Program-made: the position numbers and the translations under genes
Source: Solirubrobacterales bacterium
GTDB taxonomy: Bacteria; Actinomycetota; Thermoleophilia; Solirubrobacterales; Solirubrobacteraceae
NCBI GenBank assembly: GCA_016215085.1
Contig: JACRMD010000324.1
Location: forward strand, 1 to 17,101
Length of the DNA: 17,101 nucleotides
Direction: 5' to 3'
In this document: positions 1-6,384 of the stretch, piece after piece
How the letters are laid out: every line of letters begins with the position of its first letter
How positions within the stretch are numbered: the stretch's first letter is position 1
Notes under the pieces: generated by a model
Seen by the model: the letters and a program-made list of their open reading frames with translations, nothing else
Databases searched by the model: none
What the model was told of the DNA's origin: nothing

Positions 1-674
1 CGGTGCCGTCGGTCGCCCGCGCCGTGCAGCTGACGCAGAAGGCGCCCGTGCCCGCGGGCGCGCCCTACGTGCTGCACCTCTCGCGCTGGGACCGCCTGAA
101 GGACCCCGTCGGCGTGATGGAGGCCTTCGCCCGTCACGTCGTGCCGCGCGTCCCGGCGCACCTCGTGCTCGCGGGCCCGTCGCCCAGCGTCGTCGACGAC
201 GACCCCGAGGGCGCCCAGGTCCTCGAGGAGGTGCTCGCCGCGTGGGCGGACCTGCCCGGCGACCGCCGCGCCGCGGTGCACGTCGCGGTCCTGCCGCTGG
301 AGGCCGCGGCCAACGACCTGGTGGTCAACGCGCTGCAGCGGGGCGCCGCGGTCGTCGTCAAGAAGAGCATCGGCGAGGGCTTCGGGCTCGGGCTGACCGA
401 GGCGCTGTGGAAGGCGCGCCCGGTCGTGGCCTCGGCCGTCGGCGGCGTGCGCGAGCAGGTCGTCGACGAGGTCACCGGCCTGCTCGTCGACGACCCCGGC
501 GACCTGCGCGCCGCCGGCGCCGCGATCGTCCGCCTGGTCGAGCACCCGGGCGTGGCCGCGGCGCTCGGCCGCGCCGGGCACCGCCACGTGCGGCGGCGCT
601 TCCTCGAGCCGCGCCACCTCGTCCGGTGGACCGGGCTGCTGCAGGAGGTCGTCAGCCCTCGCGCGGGACCGTGA
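1..674 (+). CDS. GT4 glycosyltransferase, trehalose-synthase (TreT)-like, 3' part only
   Basis: This is the C-terminal, nucleotide-sugar-binding half of a GT-B retaining glycosyltransferase; its 5' end lies outside the window. The visible part opens with LSRWDRLKDPVGVMEAF, the start of the GT4 second Rossmann domain. It continues through a VVNALQR segment to the EX7E motif (Glu codons at 375-377 and 399-401, within EGFGLGLTEALWK) and ends with the family's PVVAS..GG loop and a helical tail. The VVNALQR and EGFGL..TEALWKARPVVAS wording is what I associate with trehalose synthase/phosphorylase TreT, which joins NDP-glucose and glucose to make trehalose. Other GT4 enzymes share much of this, so the substrate is inferred. 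The reading frame is open to the left edge; the GTG at 3 is probably internal. The stop at 672-674 faces the convergent reductase gene, only 7 bases away. Confidence 0.8.
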   Translation, partial: VPSVARAVQLTQKAPVPAGAPYVLHLSRWDRLKDPVGVMEAFARHVVPRVPAHLVLAGPSPSVVDDDPEGAQVLEEVLAAWADLPGDRRAAVHVAVLPLEAAANDLVVNALQRGAAVVVKKSIGEGFGLGLTEALWKARPVVASAVGGVREQVVDEVTGLLVDDPGDLRAAGAAIVRLVEHPGVAAALGRAGHRHVRRRFLEPRHLVRWTGLLQEVVSPRAGP

Positions 675-681
675 GACGCCC

Positions 682-1287
682 TCAGCCCACCCGGCGGTAG
701 CGGATGTGCGTGGCCAGCGGCGAGTGCAGCACCTCGACGGGCTCCATCCCGAAGGATCCGACGCCGTCGAAGATCCGCTCGCCGGACCCGAGCAGGACCG
801 GGGCGATGTCGAGCGTGAGCTCGTCGACCACCCCGGCGACGAGCGCCTGCCGGACGGTGGAGGCGCCGCCCGCGATGTCCACGCCGTCGTCGCCGGCCGT
901 CTCGCGCGCCTGTGCGTAGGCGGCGTCGAAGCCGTCGGTGACGAAGTGGAAGGTCGTCCCGCCCTCCATCTCGATCGGCTCGCGGGCGTGGTGGGTGAGC
1001 ACGAACACCGGCGCGTGGTACGGCGGCTCGGGCCCCCACCAGCCGCGCCAGTCCTCCTCCCACGCACCGCGGATCGGCCCGAACATGTTGCGGCCCATGA
1101 CGTAGGCGCCGCGCGGGCGCATGAGCCAGCCGGCGGCGGTCTCGTCGGCCTCGTTGGCGCGCTCGTCGCCGAGGTGCCAGGCGTGGAGCTCCCGTCCGCG
1201 CTTCCCGAGCGGGTGCTCGCGGCTCTGGTCCGGCCCGGCGACGAAGCCGTCGAGCGAGATCGACATGTGGCAGGTCGTGTCCGGCAT
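682..1287 (-). CDS. Dihydrofolate reductase/RibD C-terminal-domain family protein
   Basis: The 201-aa product has the RibD-C/DHFR-like fold of the stand-alone YyaP/YwjB type, probable NADPH-dependent reductases whose substrates are mostly unknown. Visible features are the N-terminal strand CHMSISLDGFVAG (residues 6-18), GRNMFGP (65-71), a glycine-rich nucleotide-binding stretch VDIAGGASTVRQAL (136-149) and LLGSGERIFD (165-174), all usual for the family. I chose the ATG at 1285-1287 because family similarity begins there; the frame stays open upstream but that part is a shadow of the preceding gene. The start overlaps the SRPBCC stop by one base (TGATG), which implies translational coupling. 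It is the last gene of the ArsR-SRPBCC-reductase operon and should be controlled by the operator at 2114-2139. It is not folA itself. Confidence 0.85.
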   Translation of the reverse strand: MPDTTCHMSISLDGFVAGPDQSREHPLGKRGRELHAWHLGDERANEADETAAGWLMRPRGAYVMGRNMFGPIRGAWEEDWRGWWGPEPPYHAPVFVLTHHAREPIEMEGGTTFHFVTDGFDAAYAQARETAGDDGVDIAGGASTVRQALVAGVVDELTLDIAPVLLGSGERIFDGVGSFGMEPVEVLHSPLATHIRYRRVG

Positions 1288-1748
1288 CACGCGGGCACCT
1301 GCGCACCGAGGAAGGCGGCGAGCCCGTCGAGCAGCAGGCCGGTGCCGTGCTCGCGCTCCGCCGGATCCTCGAGGTCGTCGAAGAACGCGCCGTGCTCGGT
1401 GAAGACGAGCCACGTGCCGTCGCCGTCGGGCCGCACCTCGACGGTCGTCAGCGACACGGAGATGAGCCGCCCGTCGAGCAGGAGGTCGTAGGCGAAGACG
1501 ATCCGCTCACCGTCGACGATGTCGTGGTAGCGGCTGCGGAACTCGTGCAGCGTCCCGCGCGAATCGCGTCCCACGCTCACCTCGCCGCCGCCGACGCGGA
1601 AGTCGAGCTCCCACCTGGCGTCGGTCCAGCTCGCGGGCACGCCGAACCAGCGCTGCTTGAGCTCCGGGTCCGCGAACGCGCGGAACGCCTGCGCGGGGGT
1701 CTGGGGGAACCGTCGCTCGATCGTGAAGTCGTGCTGGCGGATGCTCAT
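1287..1748 (-). CDS. SRPBCC domain protein (AHSA1/ATPase-activator-homologue type)
   Basis: The 153-aa single-domain protein has the START/Bet v1-like hydrophobic-pocket fold. The diagnostic opening, an FxIERRFPQTPAQAFRAFADPELKQRWFG-type strand and helix, occupies about residues 7-37. It is followed by alternating beta strands (RVGGGEVSVG, TLHEFRSRYHDIV, ERIVFAYDL) and a C-terminal helix LLLDGLAAFL. Members next to ArsR regulators are common in actinobacteria and proteobacteria; they probably bind a small hydrophobic ligand, which I cannot identify from sequence. The ATG at 1746-1748 overlaps the ArsR stop as ATGA, so this gene is translationally coupled to the regulator. Its own stop overlaps the reductase start. 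The size and start match the family and nothing looks damaged. Confidence 0.88.
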   Translation of the reverse strand: MSIRQHDFTIERRFPQTPAQAFRAFADPELKQRWFGVPASWTDARWELDFRVGGGEVSVGRDSRGTLHEFRSRYHDIVDGERIVFAYDLLLDGRLISVSLTTVEVRPDGDGTWLVFTEHGAFFDDLEDPAEREHGTGLLLDGLAAFLGAQVPA

Positions 1749-2098
1749 CGGTGGTCTCCTTGGTCGGTGGGGAAGGCGTCGTCGAGGACGTCGGAGAGGC
1801 GGTCGAAGTGCCGCTCCCAGATCGCGCGGTGCTCGGCGATCCACTGCTCGAGCGTGCGCATCGGGCCGGGCTCGAGCCGGCACGTCCGGACGCGGCCGAC
1901 CTTCTCCGAGCGCACGAGGCCGCTGCGCTGCAGCACGTCGAGGTGCTGCATCACGGACGGCAGCGACATGTCCATCGGTGCGGCGAGCTCGCTCACGGAG
2001 GCCGCGCCGCGCGACAGACGGACGACCATCGCGCGGCGGCTCTCGTCGGCGAGCGCGTGGAACGCCCGGTCGAGCTGTGCTGCTTCGGCGGTCGGCAC
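1745..2098 (-). CDS. ArsR/SmtB-family winged-helix transcriptional repressor
   Basis: The 117-aa protein is a typical small ArsR repressor. The N-terminal helix contains ALADESRRAMVVRLSRG (residues 15-31). The helix-turn-helix is ASVSELAAPMDMSLPSVMQHLDVLQRSGLV (about 33-62) and the wing SEKVGRVRTCRL (64-75). The CxC metal site of classical ArsR/SmtB sensors is missing and the only Cys is in the wing, so this is probably one of the SdpR/PF12840-like non-metal regulators that travel with SRPBCC genes. The start is GTG at 2096-2098; an ATG at 2104-2106 is in the wrong frame. No Shine-Dalgarno sequence is visible. A TACGAT box ends 6 bases before the GTG, suggesting a leaderless transcript. The gene heads the three-gene operon and is probably autoregulated through the adjacent palindrome. 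Confidence 0.92.
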   Translation of the reverse strand: MPTAEAAQLDRAFHALADESRRAMVVRLSRGAASVSELAAPMDMSLPSVMQHLDVLQRSGLVRSEKVGRVRTCRLEPGPMRTLEQWIAEHRAIWERHFDRLSDVLDDAFPTDQGDHR

Positions 2099-2104
2099 GG
2101 GCGC

Positions 2105-2110
2105 ATCGTA
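2105..2110 (-). promoter_or_regulatory. Predicted -10 box (TACGAT) of the ArsR operon, leaderless
   Basis: Read on the minus strand the hexamer is TACGAT, fitting the actinobacterial TANNNT -10 consensus. It sits 6 bases before the ArsR GTG, which would place the transcription start at or next to the start codon. The -35 region would then fall inside the palindrome at 2114-2139. This is inferred from spacing only. Confidence 0.5.
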
Positions 2111-2113
2111 GCA

Positions 2114-2139
2114 AACACTTAGGTAGTTGCCTAAGTGTT
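2114..2139. promoter_or_regulatory. Palindromic operator, probable ArsR binding site
   Basis: A perfect 10-bp inverted repeat, AACACTTAGG and CCTAAGTGTT, is separated by 6 bases (TAGTTG). It is conspicuously AT-richer than its surroundings. It lies 15 bases upstream of the ArsR GTG and 56 bases upstream of the divergent DUF1326 start. The arms resemble the short TTAGnnnnCTAA-like half sites bound by ArsR-family dimers. Its position over the presumed -35 region suits simple autorepression. Confidence 0.75.
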
Positions 2140-2194
2140 ATGCGCGCAGCCGCAACACGCGCCCGCGGAGACCTGCGAGGCTCGGCACAGGCCG

Positions 2195-2793
2195 ATGAGC
2201 TGGCGGATCCGCGGCACCTACTTCGAGTCCTGCAACTGCGACGCGATCTGCCCGTGCCGGCGGATCGACGGCGTCTCGGGCGGCCGCTCGACGCACGGCG
2301 TGTGCCTCGGGGTCCTGTCGTGGATCGTGGAGGACGGTGCCGCCGCCGGAACCGACCTTTCGGGCCTGCCGGTCGCGATGGCCACGCGCTACAGCGACGA
2401 CGAGCCGGGCTCGCCATGGAGCTGGGTCCTGTACCTGGACGCCGGCGCGTCGGACGAGCAGCGCGCGGCGCTCGAGGACATCTTCACCTCGGCGGCGACG
2501 CCCTGCGGCACTTCCCGTGGGCGTGGAAGGAGAGCGACCTGCTCGCCGTGCGGCCCGCGGTGATCGAGGTCGACCACACGCGGCGCCGGCAGTGGCTGCG
2601 GGTCCGCGACCACGTCAGCGTCCGGATCCGCGATCGCCACGCCGGTGGTGAGACCGTCACCTGCGTGATCCCCGGCCACGAGCGGTCGGGGGAGGAGCTC
2701 GTCGCGGACGAGCTGCGCGTCGAGGACGCCGGGCTGGCCTTCGCCTACCGCGGGGTCTGCGGGTACGGCGCGACGTTCGACTACGCCGGCTGA
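2195..2793 (+). pseudogene. DUF1326-family protein, disrupted by a frameshift near 2488-2491
   Basis: Family similarity starts at ATG 2195 with MSWRIRGTYFESCNCDAICPC, giving the Cys cluster C13, C15, C19 and C21 (CxCxxxCxC). This frame runs through SWVLYLDAGASDEQRAALEDIFT, then changes to an unrelated tail and stops at 2563. The expected continuation, GGDALRHFPWAWKESDLLAVRPA... to VCGYGATFDYAG, is present in the next frame from 2491 and stops at 2791-2793. One missing base (or 3n+1) around ACCTC/GGCGGC explains this. Joined, the protein would be about 199 aa, the usual DUF1326 length and similar to its downstream neighbour. Both halves look well conserved, so the break is either very recent or a sequencing error in GC-rich DNA. 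The function of DUF1326 is unknown; the Cys cluster suggests metal or redox chemistry. No close Shine-Dalgarno sequence precedes it; GAGG lies 14 bases away. Confidence 0.85.
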
Positions 2794-2802
2794 GCGGCGG
2801 CG

Positions 2803-2831
2803 TTGACCTGGGGCGCGCGGCGGTGGAGAAT
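2803..2831 (+). promoter_or_regulatory. Putative sigma70-type promoter for the second DUF1326 gene
   Basis: TTGACC (2803-2808) is followed 17 bases later by GAGAAT (2826-2831). These match the -35 and -10 consensus at five and four of six positions, with ideal spacing. The predicted start, near 2838, would leave a leader of about 20 bases containing the strong ribosome binding site at 2846. Confidence 0.5.
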
Positions 2832-2845
2832 CGGCCGCGTCGACC

Positions 2846-2851
2846 AGGAGG
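2846..2851 (+). promoter_or_regulatory. Strong Shine-Dalgarno sequence AGGAGG
   Basis: A full AGGAGG ends 8 bases before the ATG at 2860. It decides that start over the earlier in-frame codons of the same open frame from 2803. Confidence 0.85.
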
Positions 2852-2859
2852 TGTCCTCG

Positions 2860-3462
2860 ATGCCCTGGAGCCTGAAGGGCAGCTACGTCGAGACGTGCTC
2901 GTGCGAGCTGATGTGCCCGTGCAACCTGTCGTTCGACCACGGCGCGACCTACGACTACTGCCGTGCGACGCTCGTCTTCGCCATCAAGGAGGGCGAGATC
3001 GACGGCACCGCCATCGGCGGGCGCAAGGTGGGGGTGATCGCCGACACGCCGAAGGTCATGACCGAGGGCGGCTGGCGGCTCGGGCTGTTCGTCGACGACG
3101 AGGCGACCGACGAGCAGGCCGACAAGCTCGCCAAGGTCTTCAGCGGGGAGCTCGGCGGCCCGATGGCGGGGCTCGCGCCGCTGGTGGGCGAGATGCTCGG
3201 CGTCGAGCGGGTGCCGATCGAGGTCGTCGACGACGGGCTGCGCCACAGCGTCCGGGTCGGCGACGTCATCGACTTCGAGGTCGAGGACATCGTGCCCTTC
3301 GGGTCCGAGACCGGGGAGCCCGTGCGCTTCGCCGGCATGTTCCACCCGGTGGCCTCCGACCTGACGATGGCCGAGGCCACGCGCTCGCGGATCGACGCGT
3401 TCGGCATCTCCTACGAGGGCAAGACCGGGCTCTCGACGTCCGAGTTCTCCTGGGCGGCTTGA
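2860..3462 (+). CDS. DUF1326-family Cys-rich protein (intact paralogue)
   Basis: The 200-aa protein begins MPWSLKGSYVETCSCELMCPC, with C13, C15, C19 and C21 in the same CxCxxxCxC spacing as the disrupted gene upstream. The body alternates short strands and helices (YCRATLVFAIKEGEIDGT, GGWRLGLFVDDEATDEQADKL, PIEVVDDGLRHSVRVGDVIDFEVEDIV) and ends in SYEGKTGLSTSEFSWAA. There is no signal peptide or membrane span, so it is presumably cytoplasmic. DUF1326 has no established function. The paired CxC motifs are compatible with metal binding or thiol chemistry, which is inference. The start is set by AGGAGG. Its stop overlaps the TTG start of the DUF2182 membrane gene (TTGA), so the two products are made together. 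Divergence in the body and C-terminus shows it is not a recent copy of the upstream gene. Confidence 0.9.
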   Translation: MPWSLKGSYVETCSCELMCPCNLSFDHGATYDYCRATLVFAIKEGEIDGTAIGGRKVGVIADTPKVMTEGGWRLGLFVDDEATDEQADKLAKVFSGELGGPMAGLAPLVGEMLGVERVPIEVVDDGLRHSVRVGDVIDFEVEDIVPFGSETGEPVRFAGMFHPVASDLTMAEATRSRIDAFGISYEGKTGLSTSEFSWAA

Positions 3463-4292
3463 GGGCGCTCGCCGCATCGGCCGAGCCGCGGGCGGCGGGC
3501 GGCCTGGCGCCCGCGTTCGCCGCCGCGCGCTCGCGCGTCGCGGTCGTCGGCCTGCTGCTGGGCCTCGCCGCCGTCAGCTGGTGGTGGACGGCCGACCGCA
3601 TGCGCGGCATGGACGAGGGGCCGTGGAGCGGCCTCGGGACCTTCGGCTGGTTCCTCGGGGCGTGGGTCGTGATGATGGCCGCGATGATGTTCCCGTCGGT
3701 CGCCCCGACGGTCGCGCTGTACGCGCGCATGACCGCGCAGCGCTCGCGGCTCGCGCCGCTGTGGTTCACGACCGGCTACCTCGTCGCGTGGGCGTCGATC
3801 GGCGCGGCCGCCTTCGCCCTCGCCGCCGGCGGGAACCGCCTCGCGGGCGACGTGCTGGCCTGGGACCGCGCGGGACGCTGGGTCGCCGGGGCCACGCTGC
3901 TCGCGGCGGCCGTCTACGAGCTGACGCCCCTCAAGGACCTCTGCCTGCGCAAGTGCCGCAGCCCGCTCGGCTACCTGCTGGGCGCCTGGCGGGAGGGCCG
4001 GGCCGGCGCGCTGCGGATGGGCGCCGGCCACGGCGCGTGGTGCGTGGGGTGCTGCTGGGCGCTGATGGCGTCGCTGTTCGCGCTCGGCGTGATGAGCGTC
4101 GCGTGGATGGTGTTCGTGGCGGCGCTGATCGCCGCCGAGAAGCTCCTGCCCTGGCGGCGGACCGTCACCTGCGGCACGGCGGCGATCCTGGCCGCGCTCG
4201 GCATCCTGCTGCTCCTCGCGCCCGACGCCGTCCCCGGGCTCACGACCACCCCGCCCGACGCGGGGATGCCGATGGGCGTCATGGGCTCCTAG
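3459..4292 (+). CDS. DUF2182 family multi-pass membrane protein (predicted metal-binding)
   Basis: The 277-aa polytopic inner-membrane protein has the DUF2182/COG5486 pattern. Hydrophobic spans lie at about residues 28-45, 62-82 (WFLGAWVVMMAAMMFPSVAP), 105-125, 140-157, 200-225 and 235-255. The family's Cys/Met signature is present: C162 and C166 in LKDLCLRKCR, then C195, C198 and C199 in GAWCVGCCWALM, with Met-rich MMAAMMFPS in span 2. The TTG at 3459-3461 overlaps the DUF1326 stop as TTGA and gives translational coupling; I see no better downstream start. COG5486 is described as a predicted metal-binding integral membrane protein, and the Cys and Met residues are suitable soft-metal ligands, but no transport or enzymatic activity is established. 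Co-occurrence with DUF1326 suggests a shared job. Confidence 0.88.
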   Translation: MRALAASAEPRAAGGLAPAFAAARSRVAVVGLLLGLAAVSWWWTADRMRGMDEGPWSGLGTFGWFLGAWVVMMAAMMFPSVAPTVALYARMTAQRSRLAPLWFTTGYLVAWASIGAAAFALAAGGNRLAGDVLAWDRAGRWVAGATLLAAAVYELTPLKDLCLRKCRSPLGYLLGAWREGRAGALRMGAGHGAWCVGCCWALMASLFALGVMSVAWMVFVAALIAAEKLLPWRRTVTCGTAAILAALGILLLLAPDAVPGLTTTPPDAGMPMGVMGS

Positions 4293-4356
4293 CTCACGCG
4301 GCTGTCACACGTCCCGCTCGTCCGGTGTCCCATGGCCAGTGACGACCACGACCACC

Positions 4357-4363
4357 GGAGGGA
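4357..4363 (+). promoter_or_regulatory. Shine-Dalgarno GGAGGGA for the VOC gene
   Basis: GGAGGGA ends 5 bases before the ATG at 4369. It selects that codon over an ATG-containing upstream extension in the same frame (from 4339), whose translation (TTTTTGGT) is low-complexity. Confidence 0.75.
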
Positions 4364-4368
4364 CGGCA

Positions 4369-4746
4369 ATGCTGGAGAAGGTCTTCTACACGAGCGTGCT
4401 GGTCAGCGACCAGGACAGGGCGCTCGACTTCTACACCAACGTCCTCGGCCTCGAGAAGCGCGTCGAGAACCCGACGCCCGACGGCCCGCGGTTCCTGACC
4501 GTCGGCGTCCCGGGCGACGACTTCCAGCTGGTCCTGTGGCCCGGGACCCCGGGGCAGGCCGAGCCGGCGATGGGGCGCCCCCCGGCGTCGATCACGATCG
4601 AGACCGACGACTGCCGCAGGACGGTCGAGGATCTGCGGTCGCGCGGCGTCGAGTTCGTGTCCGACGTCCTCGAGTTCCCTTGGGGCTCGGTCGCCCAGTT
4701 CCAGGACCCGGACGGCAACCGGCTGCAGGTGCGACAGGGCCGCTAG
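4369..4746 (+). CDS. VOC/glyoxalase-bleomycin-resistance superfamily protein
   Basis: The 125-aa product is a one-domain vicinal-oxygen-chelate protein made of paired beta-alpha-beta-beta-beta modules. Signatures are VFYTSVLVSDQDRALDFYTNVLGLEKR (residues 5-31), the strand GDDFQLVLWPG, and the second module ASITIETDDCRRTVEDLRSRGVEF ending in QFQDPDGNRLQV (110-121). The metal ligands of true glyoxalase I are not conserved: Thr/Ser stands where the first-strand His is expected and Gln120 stands for the usual Glu. It may therefore be a binding protein or a YycE/PhnB-like member and not a metalloenzyme. Substrate unknown. The stop (TAG, 4744-4746) overlaps the stop of the convergent cupin gene by two bases. 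Confidence 0.88.
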   Translation: MLEKVFYTSVLVSDQDRALDFYTNVLGLEKRVENPTPDGPRFLTVGVPGDDFQLVLWPGTPGQAEPAMGRPPASITIETDDCRRTVEDLRSRGVEFVSDVLEFPWGSVAQFQDPDGNRLQVRQGR

Positions 4747-5144
4747 TCGCTCCACCAGTCGCGCCGGCCCTCGACGTCCTCGCGCGGCGCGTCGCCCAGG
4801 TTCGGCGCGCCGATGACGAGGATCTCGAGGCCCTCCGGCCCGGCCTCGTAGCCGCGCCACGTGCCGGGCGGGACGCGCACCGCGTCCCAGCGGCCGACCT
4901 CGACGACCTCGTCGTCGAGCTTCATGCGCCCGCTGCCGCCCACGACCACGTACACCTCCTCCTGCGTCTTGTGCGTGTGGCCGTACGGGAAGCGGGCGCC
5001 GGGCGGGACGCGCTGGTAGCCCAGGCCGGAGTGCTCGAGCTCGAGCGCCACCGTCGCCAGGCGGAACTCGAGGCTCGGCGCGCCGTCGAACCCGGGGCCG
5101 ACGTCCTCGAGGTCGTTCTTGAGGTTCCTGAGGGTGAACGGCAC
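4743..5144 (-). CDS. Small single-domain cupin protein
   Basis: The 133-aa cupin has motif 1 as PYGHTHKTQEEVYVVVGGSG (residues 54-72), with His56 and His58 and Glu62 or Glu63 as three probable metal ligands. Motif 2 is GRWDAVRVPPGTWRGYEAG (84-102), where Trp96 stands at the position of the usual fourth His. That leaves a three-residue or non-metal site, so catalysis cannot be assumed; a sugar- or ligand-binding role is equally possible. The start is GTG at 5142-5144, because the nearby ATG (5150-5152) is out of frame. No adjacent Shine-Dalgarno sequence is seen, and a TAGCAT box lies 6 bases upstream, so the transcript may be leaderless. The gene is divergent from the MDR gene at 5290 and convergent with the VOC gene. 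Confidence 0.88.
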   Translation of the reverse strand: MPFTLRNLKNDLEDVGPGFDGAPSLEFRLATVALELEHSGLGYQRVPPGARFPYGHTHKTQEEVYVVVGGSGRMKLDDEVVEVGRWDAVRVPPGTWRGYEAGPEGLEILVIGAPNLGDAPREDVEGRRDWWSD

Positions 5145-5150
5145 GGCGCC

Positions 5151-5156
5151 ATGCTA
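5151..5156 (-). promoter_or_regulatory. Predicted -10 box (TAGCAT) of the cupin gene
   Basis: On the minus strand TAGCAT fits TANNNT and stands 6 bases before the GTG start, the same geometry as at the ArsR gene. No convincing -35 element was seen. Confidence 0.4.
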
Positions 5157-5289
5157 CGGGCGCTCCTGGCCGACGGTCCGGCGCAAGGTCCGTAGTTGCC
5201 CGCGCGGCATCCGCACGAAGCCGCTGATGCGCAGCCCCGGTGGCGGTGGAAGCGTACGACGGCCGGCGAGCCCGAGGGGGGCGGTTGAC

Positions 5290-6366
5290 GTGAAGCGCGT
5301 GGTCGTCGATCACTACGGTGGCCCCGAGGTCCTGCGGGTCGTGGAGGAGCGAGATCCGCGGCCCGGCCCGGGCGAGGTGCTCGTCAGGGTCCTCGCGGCG
5401 GGCGTGTCCTACACGGACGCCATGCTCCGCGTCGGCTCCTACCTCGGCGTGCCGAAGCCGCCGTTCACGCCCGGCTACGAGCTGGTCGGCGTCGTCGAGG
5501 AGGTCGGTCCCGGGTGCTCGCGCCTGCGCGTGGGCGACCGCATCGGCACCCTCACGGTGTGGGGTGCGGACGCCGAGCGCGTCTGCGTGCTCGAGGCCAA
5601 CGCGGTCGAGGTGCCCGAGGATCTCGATCCGGGTGAGGCCCTGAGCCTGCTCTTCACGCACATGACGGCCTACCAGCTGCTGCACCGGACGGCCAAGGTG
5701 CAGCGCGGCGAGTCGGTGCTCGTGCACGGGGCGGCCGGCAGGGTCGGCACGGCGGTGCTCGAGCTCGGCGCCGTCGCCGGACTGCGGCTGTACGGCACCT
5801 GCTCGGCGCGCGACTTCGCCGCCGTCGAGCGGCTCGGCGCGGTGCCGATCGACTACCGCAACGAGGACTTCCTGGCGCGGGTGCGCGCCCTGACCGCGGG
5901 CCAGGGCGTCGACGTGGTGCTCGACGGGTTCGGCGGCCCGCTCTCGCTTCGCTCCTTCCGCGCGCTGCGCCGGGGAGGACGGCTCGTCGTGTTCGGCCAC
6001 TCCGGCACGGTCGCGCACGGGCGCAAGAGCTGGCGCGGCTGGATCGAGTGGTACGCGACGACCGCGGCCGTCTCGCTCTGGGCCCTGCTCTCCCCGCGCC
6101 GGCGCGTGCTGGTCTACCGGGTCCAGAAGCTGCGCAAGGGCCACCAGGTCCTTCCGGTGAGCGGGTTCCGCGACGCGCTGCCGGTCGGTGGAGGGCCGCG
6201 CGACCCGGAGTGGTTCCGGGAGGACTTCCGCGCGCTGCTGGAGCTGCTTCGCGAGGGCCGGATCCACCCGGTCGTCGCGGAGCGCCTGCCGCTGTCGGAG
6301 GCACGCCGGGCGCACGAGCTGCTGGAGAGCTCGGCGGACAAGGGGAAGCTCGTCCTCGTGCCCTAG
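5290..6366 (+). CDS. Zinc-independent MDR oxidoreductase (quinone oxidoreductase/VAT-1-like)
   Basis: The 358-aa protein has the GroES-like N-domain (VVVDHYGGPEVLRVVEERDPRPGPGEVLVRVLAAGVSYTDA..., about residues 4-120) and a Rossmann domain with the nucleotide motif HGAAGRVG (146-153). The catalytic and structural zinc Cys/His sets of alcohol dehydrogenases are absent, placing it with NADPH:quinone or enone reductases. A basic, partly hydrophobic insert (WRGWIEWYATTAAVSLWALLSPRRR, about 250-275) recalls VAT-1-like members. I chose GTG 5290 because GAGGGGGG (5274-5281) lies 8 bases before it and homology starts at KRVVVDHYG. It is the first gene of a rightward group with GH15 and zwf; the gap to the next gene is 18 bases. 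A metabolic link to those sugar enzymes is not obvious beyond possible use of NADPH made by Zwf. Confidence 0.88.
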   Translation: MKRVVVDHYGGPEVLRVVEERDPRPGPGEVLVRVLAAGVSYTDAMLRVGSYLGVPKPPFTPGYELVGVVEEVGPGCSRLRVGDRIGTLTVWGADAERVCVLEANAVEVPEDLDPGEALSLLFTHMTAYQLLHRTAKVQRGESVLVHGAAGRVGTAVLELGAVAGLRLYGTCSARDFAAVERLGAVPIDYRNEDFLARVRALTAGQGVDVVLDGFGGPLSLRSFRALRRGGRLVVFGHSGTVAHGRKSWRGWIEWYATTAAVSLWALLSPRRRVLVYRVQKLRKGHQVLPVSGFRDALPVGGGPRDPEWFREDFRALLELLREGRIHPVVAERLPLSEARRAHELLESSADKGKLVLVP

Positions 6367-6384
6367 CGCCGACAGGGACCGCAG

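Noticed and set aside
2135..2194. Upstream GTG start (2135) for the first DUF1326 gene
   Set aside because: It lies inside the operator palindrome and adds 20 residues unlike the family; similarity starts at the ATG at 2195.
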